This document shows positions 23,286 to 34,340 of a stretch of 64,000 nt of DNA, piece by piece. The notes beneath the pieces were generated by a model, which saw only the letters and a program-made list of their open reading frames with translations, had not been told where the DNA came from and searched no databases. Every line of letters begins with the position of its first letter. The first letter of the stretch is position 1. The position numbers and the translations under genes were made by a program. The DNA comes from Rapana venosa (taxonomy: Eukaryota; Mollusca; Gastropoda; Neogastropoda; Muricidae). Location: positions 19,381,992-19,445,991 of the forward strand of contig CM054144.1 in assembly GCA_028751875.1 (NCBI GenBank), written 5' to 3'.

Positions 23286-24820
23286 TGAGATCCCCTCCCC
23301 CCCCCCCCCCCCACACACACACAGATACCCACAGACAACTTCCCTATCATTTTTCTACTCCTTCACACATTTCATTCCCTTGACTCTATCAAAAAGGATT
23401 TCAAAACACAGTTATTACGTTGTCGCTTTAGGTGAAGTGTGAGAAGGACAGGCGAAGAATGGCCGGTAATTACACATGACAGGCACCGGCCCAGCCTGGC
23501 CTGGCCGGTCTGACGAACAGACAGCTTCCCCCTGAACAAAAAATAGCTCCTCACTTGACTCACCAGCTTGACTTGAAGGTTAAGGTGTCATCACAATCGC
23601 ATGCTACCATGTCAACTTTTACTCCTCGTATATACAAAACAGAATTTAATGTATAGGATTTTGTGTTTTGGTAAAGGGATAAATGTAATTACTATTTAGT
23701 ATTTTTTTCATTTTAACCCCTCAGGTAATAAAATAACGTATAGACATTTTTTTTTAAAGTTGAGGGGTGGTTATGTTTTTTTTTAAATTATACTTTTTAA
23801 AATATAATTTTAAGAGGTATGGTGGGTGGGGTATTGGGTGGGGTATGAAAGTTTATTGTTGTTTTTCTTTAGAAACAATGGAATTTTAGTATGTCAGATA
23901 CAGTTTTGAGAAACGAACCCATAGATGTATAAGAAGATCAATGATCAGAGAAAAAATAGCAGATAATATAATTATTTGCCTAGAATAAGGGATAATGAAC
24001 ACGATTACCTAGATAGCGAATACGTAGTTATGCATCCTAATCTGTAAAGCTTAAATAACAGTTTTAAAAAGATTATTCGTGGGTGAAACACAACATTCTA
24101 TTTTAAGAGATAATGGTGAAATAAAACAGTAGAAGAAGGGGATCTACCATGGTAAAATTGTTGGGGTTTTTTTATACAGAAAAAGTGTTTAAGTTATGAA
24201 CAAATGTTATTTTGATGTTGTTAATTTTTCGTTTTCCCATATGTTCGGTGGTTTACTCTTATAACACATTTTGTCACGTTTTTGTTGTTGTTGTTGCTGT
24301 TAAGCTATTCATTTTCTTTTGCTTATTTCATTTGTCCTTTCATGCTTTTCTTCGTTGTTTAACGCTCAGACAGCACATGGTGCCTGTCATATGAGCAAAA
24401 TGTGTTGCGGTGCCACTAAGCACCTGACAAGTCATGCCAAGAGCATCTAACTTCTGCATGGAAGAGAATTATTACCTTGTAAGTATATCTGGAAGAAAGA
24501 GGTAAAAGGAAGAAAAAGAACAAGGCAGAAACAAAGAGAGGGATAGAAATGAGGGATATCGTAGTACACAGTTACAAGGAGGTGGAGACACCATGCTGTT
24601 TGTACTGAAAGGACCCTAGTAACACCACCAGGGTGAAAAGGATCCTAAAGAAAGTGTTTACCTGTTTTTTCAGTGTGTTTGTCAACTTGTTTGGTTTATC
24701 ATGGATATGGTTAATTAATAGTTCACTTGCATAGGCATTTTTTGCCTCTTTCTTTATTTCTTTTCTTAATTTCTTTTTTTTTTTCATTTCTTTTCTTTTT
24801 TTCTTACCCTGTTTGATTTA
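22156..24820. other. non-coding part of duplication copy A
   Basis: Collinear with 41804-44460 in B and about 48502-51300 in C. Holds a CT/CTGT tract (22660-22795) and a (CA)n run at 23203-23281 that is far longer than in B (about 42868-42890). No gene recognised; the 60-residue frames are not conserved among copies. Confidence 0.6.
24347..24440 (+). repeat. short ~95-bp dispersed repeat
   Basis: 'cttcgttgtttaacgctcag', 'gtgcctgtcatatgagca', 'gttgcggtgccactaagc' and 'acctgacaagtcatgccaag'. Copies occur at about 43993-44090 (B), about 50822-50914 (C) and, outside the duplication, at about 36312-36405. The family is unknown to me. Confidence 0.6.
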
Positions 24821-25552
24821 ATCACAGGACACACTCCCAAACAGAATCAACAAATAATCATATGGTAACTTTTGTTATTAGACCCTGCTTCCCATTCCTC
24901 CCTCCCCACCCCAAAACCAACCCACCCACTCCATGTAACCCATTACCTCACCCTCCCTATTCCCCCTTTTTTAACCGTCACTAGCTGATCTCCTTTTATA
25001 GTCACCTTCAGGGGAGAAAATTAGCAGGGAGATGAGAGCAAAAGAGAACCCAGGAATAGGGGAATTACTTTAAGATTAGGGTGCGGGAGGAAGACCGACA
25101 ATTTTAGAAGGAGAATCTTGGAAAAAAAGGAACTGCCCAAGCCACTAAATGATCAATACACGCACAAATAATTCAGAAAATTATGGCGACAATAAAAAAG
25201 AGGCGGAGAAGTAGAGAAGGGGGTATGGTGAGAGTGGAATACAATGATGCAAAAGAAAAAGGAAGAGGAGAGGCTTGTTTGTGGTTTTAGGAATAAGACA
25301 TGCAGAAATTGTCACAGTTATGATGGCACTTACAGAATTTAAAACAGGCACTGATCTTTCATTCTGGAATGGTGAAGGAAATGTACAAAGGCAGAACATG
25401 TTGGAATATTGGTTCTTTGTCTCTCTGTCTCATCTGTCTGTGTGTTTCTCTCTGTCCGACTGGCTCTCTGTCTTTTTGTATGTCTCTCTCTCTCTCTGTC
25501 TCTCTCTGTCTCTCTCTGTTTCTATGTTTCTTTGTCTCTGTATCTGTCTCTG

Positions 25553-25583
<31 letters not shown>

Positions 25584-27472
25584 TTATTTCTTTCTTTCTT
25601 TCCTTCGTTCTTTCTTTCTGTCTGTCTTTGTTTCTTACCCTGTTTGCTTTTATCACAGGACACACTCCCCATTAGATTTGACAAATAATCATATGGTAAT
25701 TGTTGTTATCAGACCCCACTGGATTAGCGGTGCAGAAATGTTCAAGGTTGTAATGGCAGTGACAGAGTGTAAAACACTCTAACCTTTCATTCTGGAATGG
25801 TGAAGGAAATATTATACAAAGGCAGAAAATGCTGGAAAATTGGTTCTTTGTCTCTCTGTCTCATTTATCTGTCTCTCTATGTGTGTCTCTCTGTCTGACT
25901 GGCTCTGTCTGTCTGTCTGTGTGTCTCTCTCTCTCTATGTCTCTCTCTCTGTTCTCTTTCTCTGCCTCTCTGTCTCTGTCTCTATCTCGCTGTGTGTGTG
26001 TGTCTCTCTTTCATTTTTTTTCTTTCTTTCTTTTCTTATTTCTTTCTTACACTGTTTGTTTTTATCACAGGACACACTCCCAAACAGAATCAACAAATAA
26101 TCGTATGATAATTTTTCTTATTAGGCCACCCTCACCACTCCCTCTTCCATGTAACCCATTACCTCACCCTCCCTGTCCCCCTTTTAACCTTATTAGCTGA
26201 ACTCCCTTTATAGTCACCTTCAGGGGAGAAAATTAGCAGGGAGACGAGAGCAAAAGAGAGTCTAGAAAGAGGAGAATTGCTTTAATATTAGGGTGTGGGA
26301 GGAAGACCAACATTTTTAGAAGAGAAGCATGAACAAAAAGAACTGCCCAAGCCACTAAATGATCAATGCATGCACAAATAAATCAGAAAATTATGGCCAC
26401 AGCATAAAAAACGAGACAGAGAAGTAGAGAAGGGGGTATGGTGGGAGTGGAATAGAATGATGCAAAAGAAAAGGAAGAGGAGAAGTTTGTTTTGCGGTTT
26501 ATGATTTAGAGGTGCAGAAATTGTCAAGTTTGTGATGGCAGTGACAGAATGTAAAACACACACTGACCTTTCATTCTGGAATGGTGAAGGAAATGTACAA
26601 AGGCAGAACATGTTGGAATATTGATTATTTGTCTCTCTGTCTCATCTGTCTGTCTGTGTGTGTCTCTCTGTCTGACTGGCTCTCTGTCTGTCTGTCTGTA
26701 GGTCTCTCTCTCTCTGTGTCTCTCTGTTTTTCTGTTTCTCTGTCTCTCTGTCTGTCTCTCTCTCTATCTCCCTCTCTCTTTCTTTCTTTTTTTCTTTCTT
26801 TTCTTCGTTCTTTCTTTCTGTCTGTATATCTTTGTTTCTTACACTGTTTGCTTTTATCACAGGACACACTCCCAAACAGAATCGACAAATAATCATATGG
26901 TAATTTTTGTTATTAGACACCAACCCCCCCTCCCCCCCTCCCCCTCCATGTAACCCATTACCTCACCCTCCCTGTCCCCCTGTTTTAACCGTCACTAGCT
27001 GAACTCCCTTTATAGTCACCTTCAGGGGAGAAAATGAGCAGGGAGATGAGAGCAAAGGAGAACCCAGGAAAAGGGGAATTGCTTTAAGATTAGGGTGTGG
27101 GGGGAAGACCAACATTTTTAGAAGGAGAAGCTTGGAAAAAAAAGAACTCCCCAAGCTACTAAATGATCTATACACGCACAATTAATTCAGAAAACTATGG
27201 GGACAATATAAAAAGAAGTGGAGAAGAGAGAGTGGGGGCGGAAGCAGAGAAAATTGATAAAAAAAAGAAAAAAGGAAATGTTGGTGGGGTTATGGATTAG
27301 AGCTGCAGATATTGTCAATGATATGATGGAAGTGACTGAGTATAAAACACGCACTGGCCTTTTATTCTGGAATGGTGGAAGGGTTATATAAAACCAAAAA
27401 CTTATGGATATTAGTTCTTTGGTTCTTTGCTTTTCTGCTTATCTGTCTGTCTGTCTGTCTTTCTCTGACTCA

Positions 27473-27551
<79 letters not shown>

Positions 27552-27570
27552 CTCTCTTCCTCTCTCTCTT
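24821..27570 (+). repeat. tandem array of 0.4-0.9-kb units (copy A)
   Basis: Each unit starts near 'atcacaggacacactccc' (24821, 25652, 26063, 26857), continues with a conserved core ('ccatgtaacccattacctca', 'ctttatagtcaccttcaggg', 'cagggagatgagagcaaa', 'tgcccaagccactaaatgat'), then 'attctggaatggtgaagga' and 'ggttctttgtctctctgtct', and ends in a CT/CTGT/TTTC microsatellite. Unit lengths are about 830, 410 and 795 bp plus a diverged last unit; the 410-bp unit lacks the core. No coding potential. Confidence 0.88.
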
Positions 27571-27789
27571 GATTATTTTACATTCAGTGACCTCATGTTT
27601 TATTTTCAGGGTTGATTTCAATTTTTCTTGTGTATTTGGATGATGTATTTAGTGTGATGCAGCCAAGGAAGCTGGCATAGATGGAAATGGCAATGATCTC
27701 TCTTTGGCATTCCATTTCCCTCACTTGCGTTTTTGTACAGCTTACTGTATGTATTGTTGCCAAAGGCCAATGCATGTTAACTCTCTCTC

Positions 27790-27835
<46 letters not shown>

Positions 27836-27889
27836 CTCTCTCTCCCTCTCTCACTCCCTCTCTCTCTCACTCTCTCTGTCTCTGTCTCT

Positions 27890-27961
<72 letters not shown>

Positions 27962-28065
27962 GTCTGTATTGTCTGCCCGTCTCTCTCTGTCTCTCTGTCT
28001 GTCTCTTTCTCTGGCAGTCTCTCTTTTCTCTCAGCGTGTGTGTGTGTGTGTGTCTGTCTGTCTGT
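27466..28065. repeat. CT and CTGT/GT microsatellites
   Basis: (CT)n at 27466-27569 and 27781-27957, CTGT-rich sequence to 28030, then (TG)n. The intervening 27570-27780 is unique sequence shared with 53310-53520 in copy C. Confidence 0.95.
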
Positions 28066-28332
28066 CTGTCGGTTTTGTGTTTCTGTGTGTATGTCCGCGC
28101 ACTCGCCCACGTGCATGTGCGAATGCTTTGCTTATATTTACAAATGATACCATGGAGTCTCTTCCTAAAACCCAATAAGGCGAGAACTACGATAGAACAA
28201 TTAGTAAAGTGTTTATCTAATACCCTCGGAACAAAAAAAGTAATTTGATTTGAGCCTGCACAGCGTGCTGTAGGTCATGAACAAAACTGCAAAAAGCCAT
28301 GTCTTATGTTGAAGATTGGCCATCATTTTATC

Positions 28333-28457
28333 TCCATACACATATTCCTTCTAGTGCTTCCTAACAAAATAATGCTACCGTATTTGCATTTTATGAAATA
28401 AACTTGATTTTGTAACAAGCAGGACATGATGATTTGGGAATATATGCAAATTATGCT
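28333..28457 (+). repeat. ~125-bp direct repeat, left copy
   Basis: Shares 'cttctagtgcttcctaac', 'aataaacttga', 'tttgtaaca' and 'gcaggacatg' in order with 29682-29803. The two copies bracket the composite element at 28551-29395. Confidence 0.75.
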
Positions 28458-28550
28458 TGTTTTCTAATGAGAACTAGTGTGGTTAATGAATTAACTGAAG
28501 CAATTCCAGGAAAAATATATCACCAAATGGTATAATCTTAACCATACCCC

Positions 28551-29395
28551 ATGGCGCAGTGGTTAGCGCCTTGGGTTACAGACTGGAAGGTCGCGGGTTC
28601 GATTCCCATAAGAGTCATAGGGATATTTTGGACTCTGGCCGGCTCCTACCCAGAGTGAGTGTGCTGTGGGCTCAGTGGGAAGACTGGGACCACACAGTCG
28701 AGCCTCATCCACTTAGCGGATGCCAGTTTGAGAGTGTTGCTCAAATTACCTGACCAACACTGCAAGTGTCTGTATCTCTCGGGCCCGGTTGACGCCGGGA
28801 TATATTATGATATTAAGCGTAGAGTACAACCCTGTCATGTAGTCTCAAAGCATATGCACTTCCTCAGCATCATAATTACGTCATCCTCATTTTCATTGAT
28901 CATTATGCACTAAAAAAAAGGCTCTGATTCGGTCGTCCCAGTTGCTCTGGTCTCATGGTGACCTCAGATTCGGTTTGCCCATATACTTCTGTGCGTGTGG
29001 TGAGTTTGTGTCAAAGCCTTTGGGGTTGAAGGTTTGCGGAGGACAGTCGTTGGAGAGACGTTGTGTTTGTTGCCACATCGGGTGGGCAACTCACACAGTC
29101 TGACTCCGCGACTGAGCTAATACTGTCGTTAGTAGGGGGTTTAGTAGGTGGTGTCCTGCGTATGTTAGCTCAGAACAGGCACAACTAAACACTACCAAAG
29201 TGACCCAGCAGCAGTGCAGGGCCCCTCTGGCTGATGGCTCCACGGCGGCCTGATATTGATAGGCTCCCTGTGGACTTCCAACCCTGGGGATGAGACATAC
29301 CGAATCTGGGTAGGGTTGTGGCGGGGAGAATTGAATGAGCGACGTGGGAACAGCAGGACGGGGACGTCACAGAAGATAAGGCAGTTAAAACAAAG
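28551..29395 (+). mobile_element. composite tRNA-headed element, ~840 bp
   Basis: The head has a consensus A box, tggcgcagtgg (28552-28562), and a perfect B box, ggttcgattcc (28596-28606). A body follows with 'ccacacagtcgagcctcatc' and 'cacttagcggatgcc'. A further ~480-bp segment shared with 14430-14895 and 38060-38525 continues without a break. Both halves co-occur in the same order at 37717-38525, so this is one element rather than a chance neighbour pair. It is unusually long for a SINE and has no supported coding frame. Confidence 0.75.
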
Positions 29396-29681
29396 TCAAA
29401 ATTGTTTTCTGCTTTGAAATAATATAATACAATTGCCTTTTTTTCCGTGACAAGCTCTGAAAACAATGGCCTGTGCACTCCAGTCAAGGCAAACATACCA
29501 AGCCAGGTAAGAACGCGTTTAAACTCTTAAAATCATCCCATGAAGGGCAATTATCCTATGAAGTAGGTGTATGTGTACCCTCTGATATGGGAAACACAAT
29601 TGTTTGAATTCGGAGTATGGCTACCTATAAGACGAGGTTCTTGAAACATCAATAAAAGTAAACATCTCATTTAGTGTGTAC

Positions 29682-29803
29682 ATCTTCATACACATATTTT
29701 CTTCTAGTGCTTCCTAACCAAATGACGCAACCGTCTTTGGATTTTAGGGAATAAACTTGAGTTTGTAACACGCAGGACATGCTGACTTGGGACTGCAGTC
29801 TTA
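29682..29803 (+). repeat. ~125-bp direct repeat, right copy
   Basis: See the partner at 28333-28457. Similarity is imperfect (several substitutions), so the pair is not recent. Confidence 0.75.
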
Positions 29804-29827
29804 CAGTAATTACCAGGTGTGATGGGT

Positions 29828-29915
<88 letters not shown>
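29828..29915. repeat. GA microsatellite
   Basis: Nearly uninterrupted (GA)n. Confidence 0.97.
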
Positions 29916-29918
<3 letters not shown>

Positions 29919-30239
29919 TGTGCATGTTGTAGGTGAATGACCCTCGAGGTGTTAAACAATAGAATGTCCCAACAAGAAAAGCAACAAGTCGTAGCTGTTG
30001 CACTGGTCATGTCTGTACTTCTGAGTACATATATCATATTTGTAAAAAAACAAAACAAAATATCAATAACAACAAAACACACAAACACACTGTCCTCAAA
30101 GAAAATAAACAGCATAAATAAAAAGCCACCGACTCTATCATTTTGTACGGATGGCCACAAGTATTTTACATTTTTAAAATCAGATGATCGATCGTGTGAG
30201 TTTGTCATTGTTGCTTTTGTTACAATCTTGATTTCTTTA

Positions 30240-30550
30240 ATTCTTTCTTTCTTTCTTTTTTTTCTTTCATTCAGTGTGTTTGTGTGTGTGTGTGTTTGTG
30301 TGTGTGTGTTTGTGTTTGTGTGTGTGTGTGTGGTTGTGTGTATGTGTGTGTCTTTGTGTGTCTGTGTGTGTCTGTGTGTGTAATTTGTAGTATTTGAGTA
30401 ATGCTTCTTTCTTTAATTTAACGTCTGTTCAATCTAGGTGATATTAGACCAAAGATAAAGTGTTACAATATATAGAGAAATTGTGTGTGCGTGTGTGTGT
30501 GTGTGCACGTGTGCATGTGCGTGTGTGTGTGCATGTGTGTGTGTGTTTAC
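30240..30550. repeat. GT microsatellites with unique spacer
   Basis: (TTTC)n near 30240, interrupted (GT)n at 30276-30380 and again at 30484-30548, with about 100 bp of unique sequence between. The 148-residue frame at 29937-30383 runs into the repeat and is not supported as a gene. Confidence 0.9.
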
Positions 30551-30619
30551 CTATTAGTATCTGTGCACGAGATAAAAGGAAAAAAATACAAAGAAATTAT
30601 GGGAGGGACGGGGATGAGG

Positions 30620-31385
30620 GGGGTGGGGGAGCATTGAACAGCTTAAACTGCAGCAAAAAAACTTTAAAAAATTGCCAACAGGGCTTCTAACTAAACAACT
30701 AACTATCTCCAACATAACCACATTATCGGCCAATACTTGTTCAAATGACATATTTGAATTCTTATCTACAACTGTACCAGAAAAAATATGGTCAAAGTAG
30801 TTTACAATGAAAAATGGTATGCTTATGTAATAAGTCAAAACCACATAGACAAGTTACCTGTTTACAAAATGTTGTCCTAAATGCATCCAATCTGAGCCTG
30901 TAGATCAGACTTCCCACCAGTCTGCTATGAAAATGACACACTCTGAGAATTAATGACTGTTCACGTAAATAATACTTTCGTTGGCTGTTGACACGGTTCC
31001 AAGAAGCTTTTTTTCAGCCGAAGTATGCCCTCCTGAAGACTGAGTGAAAGGTTCAGAGGTGCTGTAACTTCAGAGTCCGTGTCCATGGCAGCAGCTTTGG
31101 CTAACTGGCCAGCTTTCTCGTTGCCGTGGATTCCACAATGTGACGGAATCCAGCAAAAGGCAAGGGTAGTACCTCGTAAGGACAAAATGTATAGGGTGAC
31201 AAATTTCAATGATTAATTCCCCTCTTACCTTAGTATTAAATGCTTTTAATGCTTGCAAAACCGACTTAGAATCGATACAAAACAGCACCTTAAATATAAT
31301 GATATGCACATTTAATTAAAAAAAATTAAGGCCATTTATCTAGCTATAAGTTCCGCAGTAAAGATTCAAAATTATGCTTCTGTCT
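30620..31385 (-). pseudogene. LINE RNase H and C-terminal remnant (I-clade-like)
   Basis: The minus strand reads TAELIA (about 31340), LFCIDSKSVLQALKAFNTK (about 31275-31220), then LAFCWIPSHCGIHGNEKAG (about 31165-31110) followed by QLAKAAA. These are the classical RNase H blocks of RNase-H-bearing LINEs. The catalytic Asp expected after NEKA is Gly here, and stops and frameshifts separate the blocks. Further downstream (about 30900-30780) a frame-shifted Cys/His-rich CLCG...HC segment resembles the ORF2 C-terminal zinc knuckle. The RT and endonuclease are missing. Confidence 0.8.
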
Positions 31386-31410
31386 GTCTGTCTGTCTGTC
31401 TGTCTGTTGT
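31379..31410. repeat. CTGT microsatellite
   Basis: (CTGT)n, about seven units. Confidence 0.95.
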
Positions 31411-31639
31411 TTTGGCTTCCTGTCAACCTGTCGCTGTCTCTCCTATATGTCTGTATCTCTGCACGCATTTACGTATCCATGTATGTATGTATATGTGTGA
31501 GTGTATATGTATATGTGGTAATTTGTATTTTTCAATGCATTACCTTAATCGATTTTTCTCTTTACTGGTTTAATTTAATGGTTAAGGATGCAATAATGTA
31601 GTATTTTAATATAATCATTAAGAAATTTGTTCTTAGATA

Positions 31640-31727
31640 GATGGCTTGATGAAAAAAAGCAAATACATTGCTTACTCAATGTACCATCTGGAAATAAAAT
31701 TTTTGACTTTGTCTTTGACTTTGTATT
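31640..31727 (+). mobile_element. possible retroelement 3' end
   Basis: 'accatctggaaataaaat' is followed by TTTGACTTTG-type tandem units, an AATAAA next to a short direct-repeat tail, and then the TATG array. No coding part is preserved, so the family is unknown. Confidence 0.4.
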
Positions 31728-31729
31728 TT

Positions 31730-31865
31730 TGTATGTATGTATGTATGCATGCATGTTGTATGTGTGTATGAATGTATGTATGTATATATGTATGTATGTA
31801 TGTATGTATATATGTATGTACCTATGTATGTATGTATGTATGTATGTATGTTTGTGTATGTGTGA

Positions 31866-31898
<33 letters not shown>

Positions 31899-32312
31899 TG
31901 TATATATGTATGTACCTATGTATGTATGTATGTATGTATGCATGCATGCATGCATGCATGCATGCATGCATGCATGTATGCATGTATGCATGAATGTATG
32001 TATGTATGAAATGTATGTATATGTTTGTGTATGTGTGAATATATGTATGTATGTATATATGTATGTACCTATGTATGTATGTATGTATGTATGTATGTAT
32101 GTATGTATGTATGTATGTATGTATGTATGTATGTATGCATGCATGCATGCATGCATGCACGCATGTATGCATGAATGTATGTATGTATGTATGTATGTAT
32201 GTTTGTGTATGTGTGTATATATGTATGTATGTATGCATGCATGCATGCATGCATGTATGTAAGTATGTATGTATGTATGTATGTATCTATCTATGTATGT
32301 ATGTATGTAGGG
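31730..32312. repeat. TATG/CATG tetranucleotide array with higher-order structure
   Basis: About 580 bp of GTAT units switching to GCAT blocks (31940-31980, 32137-32165, 32235-32255). Marker interruptions recur: 'tttgtgtatgtgtg' starts at 31851, 32024 and 32202 (spacings 173 and 178), and 'gtacctatg' occurs three times. Stop-free frames on both strands (MYVCMYVC, HTYIHTYI) are artefacts. Confidence 0.96.
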
Positions 32313-33858
32313 AGAGAATGCTTAGGGGAGATGAAGTGTGGGGAGAGGGGGGGGGGGGGTCGGAGAAATGGGAAATAATGCAATGACGGAGTAGAAATTT
32401 CAGGATTCAGTTTTCTCGGAAGAGTTCATTATTTCTTGGGAAGTAATGGGTTTGTGACCCTTGCTCTTTGTTTTTAACAAGAGAAGATGCATGACTGTGT
32501 TGTGTATGTTTGTCCATCTACTTGTTGGTGTGTCTGTCTGCCTGCCTCTCTGCCTGCCTTCAGCTGTCTGTTTGTCTCATTTCCATGTCGCTGTCATGCA
32601 GCTGTTTGCTCTGTCTTACTGTATGCAATGGTTTGGTCTTTAAAGACGTGTTTCTCCTGTTCTTTCTTGGCATGACCTCTACTTCCTTCTGTGGGCTTTT
32701 TTTTCTACTGTTACCTCCGTGTCTGTATTTGTTTCTGTCTTACTTCTTCAATCTCCATGTTTACTGGTCTCTTTCTGTCTCTGTCTCTATCTTTATGCTT
32801 CTTCCTCTCTGCCTTTGCTTTTGCTTTTATTTACTTTATTCGATTTCTCTTTTTCTCTCTTCTCCAGTCACTGTCTGTCTGTCCGTCTTTTATGCCGTGT
32901 TTTTCGTTCTTTTCTTTTGTTTGCTTTCTTGCAGCATTCTGAATGTGTGTGTGTGTGTGTGCGTGCGTGCGTGTGTGTGCGTTTGTGTGTGTGCGAGTAT
33001 GTGTGTGTGTGCGTGCGTGTGTGTGCGTTTGTGTGTGTGCGAGTATGTGTGTGTTCTACCATTAGTGACATGAGAATTCTTATAATCATCCCATCTGAAA
33101 GCAGAGATCCACATGCAGGCGCAAATGTACAACATTGATTCCATCCGGTGCTAAACCAGAATCGTCCACACTCGCACAAGTGCCTTAACAGCCAAACGAT
33201 GGGCTAACACGGAGATAAGGTATGGCTCCCTTGGACTACAGTTGTCACGGCTGTTTGCAGGGACAGATGATTTATTGGGCGGGCAAAGAAAATCAGAAAT
33301 CAATTTGCGCTTCATCTTCTTCTGCTGCTTTGTATCGTATTTAGCATGTTAGCAACACACATAAAGTCTGATGTCCTGCTCAATGGGGCGTACTATGGCC
33401 GAGTTATTTCTGAGTAGCTGTTTTTTGGCAAAAATGGCAGAGAGAGAGACACAAACTTGACTGGATGGTTAAGATAGAAACACCAAATTGGATGGCTGTC
33501 GTCATTTGTTTGGTTTGTGATGTTGTCAAAACATACCGAAAAACAAGAACAGGGCAAGCGTCTGTAATCTGAAGACAAGTACAAGTCAGCTTCATCTGTG
33601 AAAAGTGTGGCTTATGTGGATTGCTAAGATTAGCGCTTGTTCGATGTTCATGTCACTGTATTTTCTTTTAATTATTAGTTTAAATGTTTCAAGAAAAATA
33701 AGGTTGAAAAACAAAAGTAACAAGAAAGAAAGAATGAACAAACGAAACAAAACGAAGAACAAGAAAAAGTATACTATTATCCCTGCTTAAGATGTTATCT
33801 TATATGATATTTTCTAAGTAGGTTAGAGAGATGCAATCGAAATAAAAATGGTATAACA
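32313..33858. other. non-coding stretch with GT repeat
   Basis: Includes a poly-G run near 32347-32359, a T/C-rich stretch, (GT)n at 32946-33052 and otherwise unique sequence. No gene or known repeat recognised. The 187-residue frame at 32510-33073 is Cys/Leu/Val-rich from T-rich DNA and ends in the GT repeat. Confidence 0.5.
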
Positions 33859-34340
33859 ATGAACCATCCTCTACCTTACATCAGATCCTCCCAGCCTTCT
33901 CCATCTTCATCAGCATGCACAGGCCACTGCCACAGTCGAACAGGCCTGAGAGATGCAGCCACTCTGCAGGCAATAAAACATGCCACCCACTGCCCCAACA
34001 ACAGATCAAGCTCACAGATTATTTGTTTAAGAAGAGGGGCAATTTCAGCATACAAATCCTATTTAGGGTGAATTTGTTGCCCAGAAATGGAAATGTGATG
34101 AGCACGGCGCATATTGCATTGATTGGGTTATTTCTGGAGGGCTTTTGCCTGCTTCATTGTGTCAGTAATAGCAGAGGAGGCAGGAGCAGGCTGGTCATTG
34201 CTGTTGTACTGTACTGGTGTGTACCAGCGCCGTGATGTCTGTCCTGTCTGTGTCCACACCTGCCAGTCCTCGTCAGCCTGGCAGGGCTAAATGGACTGGT
34301 GTGTCTGTAAGGAGACAGCAGAGAGGAGTAAATGAAAGGT
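33859..34340 (+). repeat. unclassified ~480-bp dispersed repeat
   Basis: Independent copy outside the segmental duplication. Contains 'agattatttgtttaagaaga', 'gggcaatttcagcatacaaa', 'gcccagaaatggaaatgtga', 'cacggcgcatattgcattga', 'gcagaggaggcaggagcagg' and 'gtactggtgtgtaccagcgc' in the family order. Boundaries are inferred from where similarity with 36877-37370 ends. Confidence 0.75.

Larger units (their letters stand above)
14368..28065 (+). repeat. segmental duplication copy A
   Basis: Collinear with 37999-46735 (copy B) and, in its second half, with 46750-53836 (copy C). Shared landmarks in order include 'gttgctctggtctc' (14465; 38089), 'ggcacgagcctcgttgagga' (15207; 38769), 'caatccaaaaacaggatgaa' (17803; 41431; near 48108), 'aggcgaagaatggcc' (23450; 43012) and a CT-rich tandem-unit array (24820-27570). 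The copy carries a LINE (18178-22155) absent from B and C. Its left edge coincides with the contig edge, so it may extend into the gap. Confidence 0.9.

Noticed and set aside
31575..32386. 211-223-residue frames (MYVCMYVC, HTYIHTYI)
   Set aside because: Translation of the TATG/CATG array in both directions; no codon bias or motif.
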